Assembly (NCBI GenBank): GCA_025454915.1 | Contig: JALONN010000003.1 | Span: 649,164 to 713,163 of the forward strand | Direction of reading: 5' to 3' | DNA length: 64,000 nucleotides | Origin: Raineya sp. | GTDB taxonomy: Bacteria; Bacteroidota; Bacteroidia; Cytophagales; Thermonemataceae | In this document: positions 35,255 to 44,194 of the stretch, in pieces | Layout: each line of letters begins with the position of its first letter | Position numbering within the stretch: position 1 is the first letter of the stretch | Position numbers and translations under genes: made by a program | Notes under the pieces: model-generated | What the model was told of the DNA's origin: nothing | Seen by the model: only the letters and a program-made list of their open reading frames with translations | Databases searched by the model: none

Positions 35255-35946
35255 TACGCTACAGTATTTTTATCGATTGACACACCTGGACTCATTGTAG
35301 TAGAAAGTGAAATAGATTTCACGTAAGTTCCTTTAGCTGAAGAAGGCTTCAATTTATTGATTACGTTGATAAGTTCTACTGCATTTTCCATTATTTTTTC
35401 TGGAGTGAAGGAAATTTTACCAATAGAAGTATGAATAATACCAGTTTTATCAACTTTGAAGTCAATTTTACCAGCTTTTACTTCTGTTACAGCCTTTCCA
35501 ATCTCCATGGTTACTGTTCCTGACTTAGGGTTTGGCATCAAGCCACGAGGACCTAACACTTTACCTAAACGTCCTACCTTTGCCATAGCTGTAGGAGTTG
35601 TGATAATTACATCGATATCTGTCCAACCACCTTCAATTTTTGTGATGTATTCATCCATTCCTACAAAGTCAGCACCTGCTGCTTTTGCTTCTTCTTCCTT
35701 ATCAGGAGGGCAAAGCACAAGCACACGAACTTCTTTACCTACTCCATGAGGCAATGCAACTACACCTCTTACCATTTGATCTGATTTACGAGGATCAACG
35801 CCTAAACGAACGTCAATATCTACAGATGCATCAAATTTGGTAAAAGTAATCTCTTTCAAGATTTTTGCCGCATCCAACAAAGAGTAGCTTTTTGTATTAT
35901 CGAATTTGGCAATAGCCGCTTTCTGATTTTTAGTGAGTTTTCCCAT
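35254..35946 (-). CDS. rplA: Ribosomal protein L1
   Basis: A 230-residue L1 of the large subunit stalk. The typical segments are present: [56 protein letters not shown] and the closing [17 protein letters not shown]1 usually represses its own operon by binding the mRNA near rplK; such a site was not identified here. It follows rplK by 15 bases. Confidence 0.98.
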   Translation of the reverse strand: MGKLTKNQKAAIAKFDNTKSYSLLDAAKILKEITFTKFDASVDIDVRLGVDPRKSDQMVRGVVALPHGVGKEVRVLVLCPPDKEEEAKAAGADFVGMDEYITKIEGGWTDIDVIITTPTAMAKVGRLGKVLGPRGLMPNPKSGTVTMEIGKAVTEVKAGKIDFKVDKTGIIHTSIGKISFTPEKIMENAVELINVINKLKPSSAKGTYVKSISLSTTMSPGVSIDKNTVA

Positions 35947-35961
35947 TTGTTTTATGCGATT

Positions 35962-36408
35962 TTAGTTGTTGTCCCAAGGGGCTTTTCCACTTACGGTGAT
36001 ACCTAAACTGCGAGCAGTTCCTGCAACCATTTTCATTGCCGACTCAATTGTAAAGCAGTTTAAATCAGGCATCTTTATCTCTGCAATCTGTTTTACTTGC
36101 TCCCAAGTAACAGAACCGATTTTCTTACGGTTAGGCTCAGCAGAACCTGTTTGTTTCTTGATAGCTTCTTTCAATAATACAGCTGCAGGAGGAGTTTTGA
36201 TGATGAAGTCAAAAGACTTATCCGTATAGTACGTAATCAAAACAGGGACAACCTGACCTTGTTTCTCTTGGGTACGGGCATTAAACTGCTTACAGAATTC
36301 CATAATGTTAATACCCTTTGAACCCAATGCTGGTCCAATTGGTGGCGAAGGGTTTGCCTGACCGCCTTTTACTTGAAGTTTGAGGTATCCTGCTACTTCT
36401 TTTGCCAT
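35962..36408 (-). CDS. rplK: Ribosomal protein L11
   Basis: A 148-residue L11: [37 protein letters not shown] at the N-terminus and [22 protein letters not shown] in the rRNA-binding C-terminal domain. It forms the GTPase-associated centre with 23S rRNA and L10. Located 104 bases after nusG. Confidence 0.98.
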   Translation of the reverse strand: MAKEVAGYLKLQVKGGQANPSPPIGPALGSKGINIMEFCKQFNARTQEKQGQVVPVLITYYTDKSFDFIIKTPPAAVLLKEAIKKQTGSAEPNRKKIGSVTWEQVKQIAEIKMPDLNCFTIESAMKMVAGTARSLGITVSGKAPWDNN

Positions 36409-36512
36409 TGTCTTGTTAGTTTTAAGCGTCAGCAGATTTTAACAAATTAAGTTGGAAGCGAACTTTGCTAAAATGTAGCCAACATTTATATATTAAGTTA
36501 TTGAGAGGCTTA

Positions 36513-37100
36513 TTAATCTATTTTTTCTACTTGTACGTAGCTTAACTCTAGTGGAGTACTTCTTCCAAATACTTTTACCATCACATTGAGTTTCTTTCTT
36601 TCATCAAATACTTGTTCTACAACTGCATCAAATCCACTAAACGGTCCATCAATTACTCTAATGTGTTCTCCAACAATAAAAGAAGATTCCATTTTTGCAA
36701 CGCTTTCAGCTTCTTCATCTACTTTCCCAAGTATTCTGTTTACTTCTGATTGACGTAAAGGTAGTGGCTGTTTAGAGTATCCTTTCTTACCTTGAGTATC
36801 TTGATCATCTTCACGAGCTGTTCCCTCTAGGAAGCCTAACACGCCTGGGATGTTTTTTAATGTGTGCATAGCCTCTCCATGAGAAAGATCTGCATAAATT
36901 AAAATGTAACCAGGGAAGAATGATTTTTCTCTAACTTTTTTCTTTCCATTACGCACCTCATAGACTTTTTCTGTCGGGATAAGTACTTGAGGTACAAATT
37001 CCTCTAGTTTTTGGCGAGCTATCTCGTTGTCTATGTAGTTTTTCACTTTCTTTTCTTGCCCAGCTACTGCTCGCAAGACATACCAATTCAGCTTGCTCAT
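36513..37100 (-). CDS. nusG: Transcription elongation factor NusG
   Basis: A 195-residue NusG. The N-terminal NGN domain starts LNWYVLRAVAGQEKKVKNYI and includes FFPGYILIYADLSHGEAMHTLKNIPGVLGFL. A KOW domain (about 140-195) contains VGEHIRVIDGPFSGFDAVVEQV. It binds RNA polymerase and links it to Rho or the ribosome. A polar insert EGTAREDDQDTQGKKG sits between the domains. It follows secE by 18 bases. Confidence 0.97.
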   Translation of the reverse strand: MSKLNWYVLRAVAGQEKKVKNYIDNEIARQKLEEFVPQVLIPTEKVYEVRNGKKKVREKSFFPGYILIYADLSHGEAMHTLKNIPGVLGFLEGTAREDDQDTQGKKGYSKQPLPLRQSEVNRILGKVDEEAESVAKMESSFIVGEHIRVIDGPFSGFDAVVEQVFDERKKLNVMVKVFGRSTPLELSYVQVEKID

Positions 37101-37118
37101 TTCGAAGAATTTTTAGGG

Positions 37119-37349
37119 TTACTTAGTAGGAGCTACTGTGCTAGAAGAAGACTTATACCATAAACTTAAGCCATTTTCTAAGCCTTTATCTATTACAAAG
37201 CCTATTACCAAAGCAAAAATTAGTGATGCCACCAACACAAGTGTTGTTTGGTTTTGTAATGTACTGTATTTAAGCCAAGTAACTTTATTTACTAGCTCAT
37301 CATAAGATTCTGCAAAAAAGCTTTTAACTTTTGTAAGGAAACCTGCCAT
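37119..37349 (-). CDS. secE: Preprotein translocase subunit SecE
   Basis: A 76-residue single-membrane-helix SecE. An amphipathic N-terminal helix with ESYDELVNKVTWLKYSTLQNQT is followed by a membrane helix (about 35-57) and a short periplasmic tail. The conserved W-P/L-x-x-x-x-x-T motif is present as WLKYSTLQNQT. It stabilises SecY in the inner membrane. It sits between tRNA-Trp and nusG, the usual location. Confidence 0.95.
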   Translation of the reverse strand: MAGFLTKVKSFFAESYDELVNKVTWLKYSTLQNQTTLVLVASLIFALVIGFVIDKGLENGLSLWYKSSSSTVAPTK

Positions 37350-37363
37350 TGTCGTTATTTTTG

Positions 37364-37434
37364 CACGGGTGGAGAGATTCGAACTCCCATCAACGGTTTT
37401 GGAGACCGCTATTCTACCCTTGAACTACACCCGT
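37364..37434 (-). tRNA. tRNA-Trp (anticodon CCA)
   Basis: Minus-strand 71-base cloverleaf. The acceptor stem is ACGGGTG/CACCCGT with discriminator G, the anticodon loop CTCCAAA (CCA), and the T arm GGGAGTTCGAATCTCTC. The 3' CCA is not encoded. It lies 15 bases upstream of secE and shares its promoter. Confidence 0.95.
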
Positions 37435-37446
37435 AAAATTGGAGTG

Positions 37447-37477
37447 CAAATTTATATTGAAAGAAATTTAAAAGCAA
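37447..37477 (-). promoter_or_regulatory. Promoter of the tRNA-Trp-secE-nusG-rpl-rpoBC operon
   Basis: On the minus strand TTG (37475-37477), a 20-base spacer and TAAATTTG (37447-37454) exactly fit the Bacteroidota promoter consensus TTG-N19-21-TAnnTTTG. The tRNA 5' end lies 13 bases downstream. Confidence 0.8.
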
Positions 37478-37496
37478 GTATTATTTATTATTTTTT

Positions 37497-38051
37497 TTAT
37501 TTATTTTTTATTTCACCTTCTGAAGCGACTATTTCCATTAGAACTTTTAGTTCTGTATAAAGTCTTTCCTTTTCTTCTTTATTTTGTGATAAGACTTGAT
37601 ACTTTCCTCTTACAAATCCTTTATTATCAATCAATAATACGTTGTTATATGTATCCAGTCCCATGTTTTTAGCTTTGTCACTAAGGCTATCTAGTATAAT
37701 GTTTTTATCTATTTTTAGATTGTTTTTGCTAAACAAAACATATTTAATTTGATAATTAGGAAGTTTATTTTTTAGTAGAGTTTTCATGTCATTATTTTGA
37801 GCTAAAGGCATCAAAGTATTGAATAGCTTTTCTGAATTTTCGGCACTCTCACCATAAGCTACTACCCAAAAAACTTTTTCTTGAGGTATCTGATAAAGTG
37901 TATTATTAATTTTAACGGGTTGAGGTTTGCCCTCACCAATGTATGGTAATTTATAATAATTTTTAAATGATAACTGAAAGAATATAAATAAAAACGCTGG
38001 AACAATGAGGATAATGAGCAATAAGCCCATTTGTTTTTTAGTAGCTTGCAT
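37497..38051 (-). CDS. SCO1-like protein without cysteines
   Basis: A 184-residue membrane-anchored protein (one helix, about 8-27). It occupies the place of the SCO copper chaperone after oxidase subunits and keeps the family's late segment NNVLLIDNKGFVRGKYQV (about 139-156). SCO proteins bind copper with CxxxC and a His just before the late strand. This protein has no cysteine at all, and the VFWVVAYGES region carries no C-x-x-x-C. It is therefore a degenerate thioredoxin-fold member, possibly structural. 70 bases separate it from subunit IV. Confidence 0.65.
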   Translation of the reverse strand: MQATKKQMGLLLIILIVPAFLFIFFQLSFKNYYKLPYIGEGKPQPVKINNTLYQIPQEKVFWVVAYGESAENSEKLFNTLMPLAQNNDMKTLLKNKLPNYQIKYVLFSKNNLKIDKNIILDSLSDKAKNMGLDTYNNVLLIDNKGFVRGKYQVLSQNKEEKERLYTELKVLMEIVASEGEIKNK

Positions 38052-38067
38052 AATCTGGAATATAAGG

Positions 38068-38101
38068 CTAAAACCTGTCGAGTTATCTCAACAGGTTTTA
38101 G
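38068..38101 (-). terminator. Hairpin CTAAAACCTGT/ACAGGTTTTAG after subunit IV gene
   Basis: Perfect 11-bp stem (38068-38078 with 38091-38101), extendable inside by GAG/CTC. It lies between subunit IV and the SCO-like gene. There is no T-run, so it may be an intercistronic stability hairpin rather than a full terminator. Confidence 0.5.
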
Positions 38102-38121
38102 TATCAAAAGGTTTTATATTT

Positions 38122-38448
38122 TTACTTATTCAGGATCTCGTAGATATATCCACCTTCTATGAACATTGCCCCTATTAACCATATTACAAACACAGTAGGA
38201 ACAATAATTGCGTAGATTAAGCCTTTCACTTCATGCTTAAGGTGCATAAATTCTGCTACAATATAAAATGCCTTTACAAGAGTAAGGATAATAAATATAG
38301 ATGTTCTAAAAGCACCAGCAGGTACTGTAAAAGCTAAAAGGAACTCAACTGCTGTAATTGCAAACAAAATCCAGAAGGTAACCCAAATTACTTTGGTTTG
38401 AGGTTTTGGGATTTCTCCGTTTGCTACATTGTCATATGTATGTGCCAT
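38122..38448 (-). CDS. Cytochrome c oxidase subunit IV
   Basis: A 108-residue protein with three membrane helices (about 22-42, 49-67 and 77-100) and the motif FMHLKHE between helices 2 and 3, as in the prokaryotic COX4/CtaF family. It stabilises the oxidase complex in the inner membrane. It follows subunit III by 45 bases. Confidence 0.88.
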   Translation of the reverse strand: MAHTYDNVANGEIPKPQTKVIWVTFWILFAITAVEFLLAFTVPAGAFRTSIFIILTLVKAFYIVAEFMHLKHEVKGLIYAIIVPTVFVIWLIGAMFIEGGYIYEILNK

Positions 38449-38493
38449 GTCCGATAATTTATTGAGTTAAGAATTATAAGTTTTTCTAAAAGT

Positions 38494-39303
38494 TTAGACT
38501 AAGTAGAAGAAAGTGAATACAAATACCCAAACTAAATCTACAAAGTGCCAGTATAAACCTACTTTTTCCACCATTTCATAATTTCTTCCTGGTCTATCAT
38601 AAATACCTATTGCTGTATTGAAGAAGATGATAATATTAATCATTACACCACTAAATACGTGAAAACCATGAAAACCCGTAATTGTAAAGAAACTAAATGC
38701 AAAAGGAGCTGGTCCGTATTCATTGGCTGTAAGATTAGCACCTTTTACAACTTGTTTTACCCACTCACCATTCATCCAAACATCTCTAACAACACCTTTA
38801 TCTGTACCAGTAATAAAGTGAGTCCATTCCCAAGCCTGACAACCCAAGAAAGTAATACCACCTAAAATAGTCCAAAGCATCCATTTTTCTACATCTGCTC
38901 TGTCTCTACGATGTCCAGCTTCTACAGCAAGTACCATCGTTACACTACTCATAATGAGAATGAAGGTCATCAAACCTACAAATATCAAGGGTAAGTGCTG
39001 ACCATGAAAGAAAGGGAATGCATCAAAAATACGTTCTGGTATAGGCCAGTAAGCATCAGAAGCTATGAATTTTTCTCCAGCTTCTTTTATACTTGCAAAT
39101 TGTTTAGCAAAAGCAGAATCATAATAGCCTACTTCTTTGAAACGTAAAACAGCATAAGCTACTAATAGTCCTGAAAAAGAAAACGCATCAGAAAGTAAGA
39201 AATACCACATCATGAGTTTTCCATAACTAGCGTTCATGGGTTCTTTTCCACCGAACCAAGCTCCTGTTTTAGAATTGGTAGATACTGTAGCAGAGTGTGC
39301 CAT
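38494..39303 (-). CDS. Cytochrome c oxidase subunit III (longer copy)
   Basis: A 269-residue heme-copper oxidase subunit III. Helical segments with KLMMWYFLLSDAFSFSGLLVAY, GHRRDRADVEKWMLWTILGG and the closing GLYWHFVDLVWVFVFTFFYLV are present; the latter is the family signature. An insert of about 50 residues after helix 1 is usual for this Bacteroidota copy. It is one of two subunit III genes in tandem, 96 bases downstream of the shorter one. Confidence 0.95.
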   Translation of the reverse strand: MAHSATVSTNSKTGAWFGGKEPMNASYGKLMMWYFLLSDAFSFSGLLVAYAVLRFKEVGYYDSAFAKQFASIKEAGEKFIASDAYWPIPERIFDAFPFFHGQHLPLIFVGLMTFILIMSSVTMVLAVEAGHRRDRADVEKWMLWTILGGITFLGCQAWEWTHFITGTDKGVVRDVWMNGEWVKQVVKGANLTANEYGPAPFAFSFFTITGFHGFHVFSGVMINIIIFFNTAIGIYDRPGRNYEMVEKVGLYWHFVDLVWVFVFTFFYLV

Positions 39304-39399
39304 ATATATTATTTGCTGTGATTATTGATTACTATAAATATGAACCTTGCACAAATTAAAATGAACAAAACCAAAAATGCAAAGAAATTATCGCATTTT

Positions 39400-40023
39400 T
39401 TATCTATTTAATAATAAAAAGAAATAAAGGTAAATCCATAAGCCACCTAAAAAGTGCCAATATACTGTACACATTTCTATTCTAACCATTGATTTAGAGT
39501 GTACTTGATAACGAAAAGCTGCAAATGTTATAAAAATTAAAAATAATAACCCAGTAATTAAGTGAAAAGCATGAACCCCCATTAACACATAGACAAATGA
39601 ACCCGCAACATTAACTGCCTGTCCTGTTTTATCTACTCCACCAACATAAATTCCCATTTCTACCAGTTTTACCCAGCCTTCCCATTGCATTCCTAAAAAT
39701 ATCATACCCAACACTACCGTAATGAATAAGTTGATTTTCAGTTTTGCCATATCATTTTTCTTAGCAAAATAATAAGCCAGTTGCATAGACACACTACTTA
39801 AAGCTATTGATACTGAACTGTATCCGAGTATTTCGGGTAAATCGAAAGTAAGCCAACGAGTATCTGATTGTTTAAAGATATAAGCACTTGTAAGTGAAGC
39901 AAATATCATGGCTATGCTTACAATAAAAAGCCACATCATAAACTTCTTGGGATGCATAGAGAACACTTGTTCTGGCTCTTCATAAAAATTGAGCGAGGTC
40001 TGTTCGTTAGGTTGTTGATACAT
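39400..40023 (-). CDS. Cytochrome c oxidase subunit III (shorter copy)
   Basis: A 207-residue subunit III with five helices: HPKKFMMWLFIVSIAMIFASLTSAYI, then LSSVSMQLAYYFAKK, GVHAFHLITGLLFLIF and the signature VYWHFLGGLWIYLYFFLLL. In Cytophagales such oxidase clusters commonly have two diverged subunit III genes in a row; the catalytic subunits are not in the window. It is the first of four same-strand genes here. Confidence 0.93.
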   Translation of the reverse strand: MYQQPNEQTSLNFYEEPEQVFSMHPKKFMMWLFIVSIAMIFASLTSAYIFKQSDTRWLTFDLPEILGYSSVSIALSSVSMQLAYYFAKKNDMAKLKINLFITVVLGMIFLGMQWEGWVKLVEMGIYVGGVDKTGQAVNVAGSFVYVLMGVHAFHLITGLLFLIFITFAAFRYQVHSKSMVRIEMCTVYWHFLGGLWIYLYFFLLLNR

Positions 40024-40081
40024 AACTATTTTTATCTGAAATTTTCACTTTTAAGACTACAAAATAAGCCAAAATATACCT

Positions 40082-40101
40082 ATCAAACTAATTAATTTGA
40101 T
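40082..40101. promoter_or_regulatory. 20-base near-palindrome upstream of subunit III
   Basis: ATCAAACTAATTAATTTGAT, symmetric at all but one base pair, 59 bases before the first oxidase gene. Possibly a repressor operator; AT-richness makes chance possible. Confidence 0.3.
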
Positions 40102-40121
40102 AAAATGTTTTGAATAGAAAT

Positions 40122-40151
40122 ACAAAAGGGCAAGACGAAATGTCTGCCCTT
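40122..40151 (-). terminator. Terminator of the AAA+ gene
   Basis: AAGGGCAAGAC (40126-40136) pairs with GTCTGCCCTT (40142-40151) over about 10 bp with one bulge. On the minus strand TTTT follows, 27 bases past the AAA+ stop. Confidence 0.7.
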
Positions 40152-40177
40152 CTTTATAAAATTTCAAAAATTCAACT

Positions 40178-42838
40178 TTATGCTGGATTGTTGGTTTGTT
40201 CTGAATTGGTAGTATTGCCTCCCAATTTGAACCCTATTCCGCCTCCTTGGTTGGCTGCTTCTAAGTTTTCATTGAACTCTTTCACATCATCCAAAGCCAA
40301 AGTGTGTATCATTTCTTCTGTACGTTGGTCTTTTGAAATAGATGCCATACGTAAATGTTGGTTTTTGATAGCTTGAGCTACAACTTTTCTAACCGTACGA
40401 GCATTTCCAAAGAACTTATCACGTTTTTGATATAAATAATCAAAATAGGCTTTTAAATGTTTAAGGGCATCATCATCTACATTTAAGTTCTCATTTTTAA
40501 ACATCGAAATAGCTATTTCTACTAGTTCATCTACTGTATAGTCCTCAAACTTGATGGTTATATCGAAACGAGAAGCCAAACCTGGATTGGCTTGTAGGAA
40601 TTGCTTCATATTATCAGGGTAACCAGCCACAATTACAGCAAACTGTCCACGTTTATCTTCCATTTGTTTCAAAACTGTTTCAACAGCTTCTTTACCAAAA
40701 TCGTTTTCGTGTCCTTGAGTAAGAGCATAAGCTTCATCTATAAACAACACTCCTCCCATTGCCTGATTGATTTTTTCGGTAGTTTTGAGAGCTGTTTGCC
40801 CTACATAACCAGCCACCAAACCTTGTCTATCTGTTTCAACACAATGACCACGCTCTAAAACCCCTAAGGACTTATAGATTTTGGAAATGATACGAGCTAC
40901 TGTTGTTTTACCTGTACCAGGGTTACCTGTAAATACAGTATGCAAAGAGAATTTATTGAGAACATCTCTTCCTGTTTCTTTGTAAAAACGAACAAGCTTT
41001 ACAAGTTCTATCACCTCTTCTTTTACAGAACTCATACCTATTAAGCCATTGAGTTCATCAAGAGCTTCATGAAGCATTTCTTCATCCACACTAATATCAG
41101 GAGTTTCTGATTTTTTAGTTTTGAAGATATTCTTCACATCATCCAAAATGATCGTTTTAAGGTTTTCGGTATTGATATTATCAATATTATCCCCTTTCAT
41201 TATACGTAAACCCAGATTCATTTTAGCTTCTTCTACAAGCGAAGTTACCAAACGAGCATTTCCAAAAGTTTTATCTCTGTTTCGATATGCTTCTGTAATT
41301 TGCTTCTTAATATAATCTCTTGCTTCAGGTGTAAAAACTACATTTTTCTTTTCTGCCTTAGTATCCAAGATTTGTACTAATTCTTGAGGTAAATAATCGG
41401 GGAAGTTATATACCAGATTAAATCGGGACTTTAAACCAGGGTTTGAATCCAAGAAGATTTCCATTTCGGCAGGATAACCTGCTACAATGACTGCTAAATC
41501 TCCCTTTCCATCAGACATTTCTTTTAAAAGTACTTCGATTACTTCTTTACCAAAATCTTGTCCGTCTTGGTCTCCTTTTCTGGCAAGTGAATAGGCTTCA
41601 TCTATAAATAAAATTCCACCACGAGCTTTTTCTATCATTTCTTGCACTTTGGGTGCAGTTTGTCCGATAAACTTACCAACCAACTCTGGTCTTCCTACCT
41701 CTAAAACTGTCCCTTTAGAAAGTAAACCCATTTTATGGTAAATTTTACCTAACATTTTGGCAATGGTTGTTTTACCAGTACCAGGGTTACCCATAAATAC
41801 AGAATGAAGACTTAATTGTGTACTTTCCTCAAATCCCTGCTCCTGACGTAGCTTCAAGAATTTGAGATAGTGCATATAATCCTTGATTTTCTCTTTCACA
41901 CTATCCAAGCCAATCATTTCTTGGAGTTCTTTCATCACCTCTTCTAAAGATTGCTCTCTATCTTTGTTGGATGAGGAGAAGCCTGTGAAAATAGAATTGG
42001 ATTCAGGTTTATGCACAGTAGGGATACCTTCTACAAAACCGTTTGCTACTTCAAAAGGAGCAACTGCAATAAGCTGATCCATAAAGATTATTTCCAATCG
42101 ATATTTATCTGCAAACCAAGTACCTTTGTTGGCAGCTCCCCAACCCGATGTAACTGTAAAACTTTGTTCATTAGGAGCTACATAACGTAGTTCAGATGTT
42201 TCACCTTTGAGCTGTCCTGCATCATTATAAAATTTGAAAAAGACCTCAGCATACCAAGATTTGGTTTGCTTGTTTTTTACAAGAAATTCTACAAAAACAT
42301 ATTGAGTATCTTGAACATCAAACTGAGTAACATACACTCGTTTATCTACTGGAAGCCCCTCGTAAGGTCCGTTATAAAGCTTGATACTATCAATATCAAA
42401 GTAAGGATTGTCTTGCCCATGTACCAAACCACCTTCTTCTACATAAAATCTTTTGGTGCTTACTTTTTCGTTATCAATGTATGCTTCCCATTCATAATCA
42501 CCTCTTGTCCAGAAAGTTCCGGGGTCATCACTACCCCAACTTTCACGAACAATCACGATGTTTTCATCTTTCTTAATAGTACGTTTAATAGGCAGATTAC
42601 AAAGCTCTTTTCTTCCTCCATCTGAATTCAAACGATAGGCTTTGAGAGTTAGACTGGTTTCCCAATCTTCTTCATCGAATAGTTTATTGAAGAAAGATAG
42701 CTCTACATAGATATAAGTAGTTTCTTTATTTTCAAAAACACGACGATATTTCTTCTTATTTCCCTCAAAACTTTCATTAGAGGAGTATACTAACAAGTCT
42801 TTGAATTTGTAATTTTTATCTAATACTTTATCAGCCAT
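40178..42838 (-). CDS. Double AAA+ ATPase (CbbX/SpoVK-like) with duplicated N-terminal beta domain
   Basis: An 886-residue cytosolic protein with two CbbX/SpoVK-type AAA+ modules. Module 1 has Walker A GNPGTGKTT at 350-358 and Walker B ILFIDEA at 409-415; module 2 has 638-646 and VLFIDEA at 697-703. Sensor-type FGNAR segments follow each (526-530, 810-814). The first about 270 residues are two copies of a beta-rich domain (31-136 and 168-267). Both carry a strand Y(I/V)(Y/F)VE(L/F), then SWG(8)TFW / GWG(6)TW, and an ending F(Y/E)V-acidic-G. The N-terminal pair probably selects clients; function unknown. Its promoter lies about 100 bases upstream. Confidence 0.88.
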   Translation of the reverse strand: MADKVLDKNYKFKDLLVYSSNESFEGNKKKYRRVFENKETTYIYVELSFFNKLFDEEDWETSLTLKAYRLNSDGGRKELCNLPIKRTIKKDENIVIVRESWGSDDPGTFWTRGDYEWEAYIDNEKVSTKRFYVEEGGLVHGQDNPYFDIDSIKLYNGPYEGLPVDKRVYVTQFDVQDTQYVFVEFLVKNKQTKSWYAEVFFKFYNDAGQLKGETSELRYVAPNEQSFTVTSGWGAANKGTWFADKYRLEIIFMDQLIAVAPFEVANGFVEGIPTVHKPESNSIFTGFSSSNKDREQSLEEVMKELQEMIGLDSVKEKIKDYMHYLKFLKLRQEQGFEESTQLSLHSVFMGNPGTGKTTIAKMLGKIYHKMGLLSKGTVLEVGRPELVGKFIGQTAPKVQEMIEKARGGILFIDEAYSLARKGDQDGQDFGKEVIEVLLKEMSDGKGDLAVIVAGYPAEMEIFLDSNPGLKSRFNLVYNFPDYLPQELVQILDTKAEKKNVVFTPEARDYIKKQITEAYRNRDKTFGNARLVTSLVEEAKMNLGLRIMKGDNIDNINTENLKTIILDDVKNIFKTKKSETPDISVDEEMLHEALDELNGLIGMSSVKEEVIELVKLVRFYKETGRDVLNKFSLHTVFTGNPGTGKTTVARIISKIYKSLGVLERGHCVETDRQGLVAGYVGQTALKTTEKINQAMGGVLFIDEAYALTQGHENDFGKEAVETVLKQMEDKRGQFAVIVAGYPDNMKQFLQANPGLASRFDITIKFEDYTVDELVEIAISMFKNENLNVDDDALKHLKAYFDYLYQKRDKFFGNARTVRKVVAQAIKNQHLRMASISKDQRTEEMIHTLALDDVKEFNENLEAANQGGGIGFKLGGNTTNSEQTNNPA

Positions 42839-42940
42839 AATATGAGCTATTTAATGTGAGATTGCTTCTGAAATTTTAGCGAAAAATACGTTTTGTTATG
42901 AAATTTAAAAACTTTTTTTCTTTTTTTAAAAAAGTTTGCA

Positions 42941-42972
42941 CAAATATATAAGTTTGTGTTACTCTATATCAA
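42941..42972 (-). promoter_or_regulatory. Promoter of the AAA+ gene
   Basis: On the minus strand TTG (42970-42972), 21 bases, then TATATTTG (42941-42948), an exact -7 match. The start codon is about 100 bases downstream. On the plus strand TAAGTTTG (42949-42956), abutting it, could serve anmK, but with no well-spaced -33 box. Confidence 0.5.
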
Positions 42973-43015
42973 TAAATTACAATGAATTTATTTAATTATT
43001 TATAATTGATAACGT

Positions 43016-44194
43016 ATGAACTACCTACAAAAATTATACAATATTAGTCAAAAGCAAACAAAAAACATTATTGGTTTGATGTCGGGTACTTCTTTGGATG
43101 GTTTGGATATTGCTTTTTGTGAAATAGAAGGCTTTGGTTTAAAAACAAAAATAAAAGTAAAAAAATTTACGAGTATTCCTTATGATGAAACCATAAAAAA
43201 TAAAATTAGACTTGTATTTGCTCAAAAGCAGGTTAGTTTGGAGCATCTTACCTTACTTCATAATTTTCTTGGAAACCTTTTTGCCAAATGGGTACTAAAA
43301 ACACTACAAGAGTGGCAAATCTCTGTTTTGGATATAGATTGTATTGCTTCCCATGGGCAAACTATTTTTCATGCACCCAAACGTCTGCATCAAAATGATG
43401 ATTATGGAAATGCTACTTTACAAATTGCAGATGCAGACCAAATTGCTGTAAAAACAGGTATTCTAACCATCAGCGATTTTAGGCAAAAACACATTGCCGC
43501 TGGTGCAGAGGGAGCTCCTTTAGTAGTGTATGGCGATTATTTACTTTTTTCAAATTCTCAGGAAGACAGAGTTTTATTAAATGTTGGTGGAATTGCCAAT
43601 ATCACATTTCTATCCCAAACACTAAGTCCCAAAGAAGTTTTTGCCACAGATGTAGGAACAGGCAATACCCTTTTAGATTACTTTGCTCAAAAATTTTACC
43701 AAGTTCCTTTTGATAATCAAGGTCTTTTGGCTCGTAGTGGCTCTTTAAATCAGGATTTATTAGATGAAATGCTATCTTTGGAATTCTTCAGACAAGATTT
43801 TCCTAAAAGTACAGGGCAAGAGACTTTTAGTATTGCATGGATAGAAAATATATTAGCAAAGGCTTTTCCTAATATTCTACCTCAGGATTTACTTTGTACA
43901 CTTACACATTTTACAGCTCAAGGAATATTAAAAGCTTTAGACAAACTTCAAATATCAAAGTCATCTGTTTATATAAGTGGTGGTGGCAGCAAAAATATGT
44001 TTTTAGTAGATTTACTTGCTAAAAAGCTCCGTATTCAAGATTTTGAGGTATTAGGTGTTTCTGCTGATGCCAAAGAAGCTGTATTATTTGCATTACTTGC
44101 TAATGAAACGCTTTCTGATAGCAGTTTTGAGTTAGGAAAAGGGCAGTATTTGAATCCTGCTGTTTGTATGGGGAAAATATCTTTACCTATTTAA
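43016..44194 (+). CDS. anmK: Anhydro-N-acetylmuramic acid kinase
   Basis: A 392-residue sugar kinase of the ASKHA fold. It converts anhydro-MurNAc released from peptidoglycan to MurNAc-6-phosphate in the cytosol. Visible motifs are IGLMSGTSLDGLD (19-31), ASHGQTIFH, ISDFRQKHIAAGAEGAPLV (with the catalytic D), NVGGIANIT, DVGTGNTLLD and YISGGGSKN. It converges with menF and overlaps it by 4 bases. Together with NamZ (22.3 kb) it suggests peptidoglycan sugar recovery; MurQ is not in the window. Confidence 0.95.
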   Translation: MNYLQKLYNISQKQTKNIIGLMSGTSLDGLDIAFCEIEGFGLKTKIKVKKFTSIPYDETIKNKIRLVFAQKQVSLEHLTLLHNFLGNLFAKWVLKTLQEWQISVLDIDCIASHGQTIFHAPKRLHQNDDYGNATLQIADADQIAVKTGILTISDFRQKHIAAGAEGAPLVVYGDYLLFSNSQEDRVLLNVGGIANITFLSQTLSPKEVFATDVGTGNTLLDYFAQKFYQVPFDNQGLLARSGSLNQDLLDEMLSLEFFRQDFPKSTGQETFSIAWIENILAKAFPNILPQDLLCTLTHFTAQGILKALDKLQISKSSVYISGGGSKNMFLVDLLAKKLRIQDFEVLGVSADAKEAVLFALLANETLSDSSFELGKGQYLNPAVCMGKISLPI

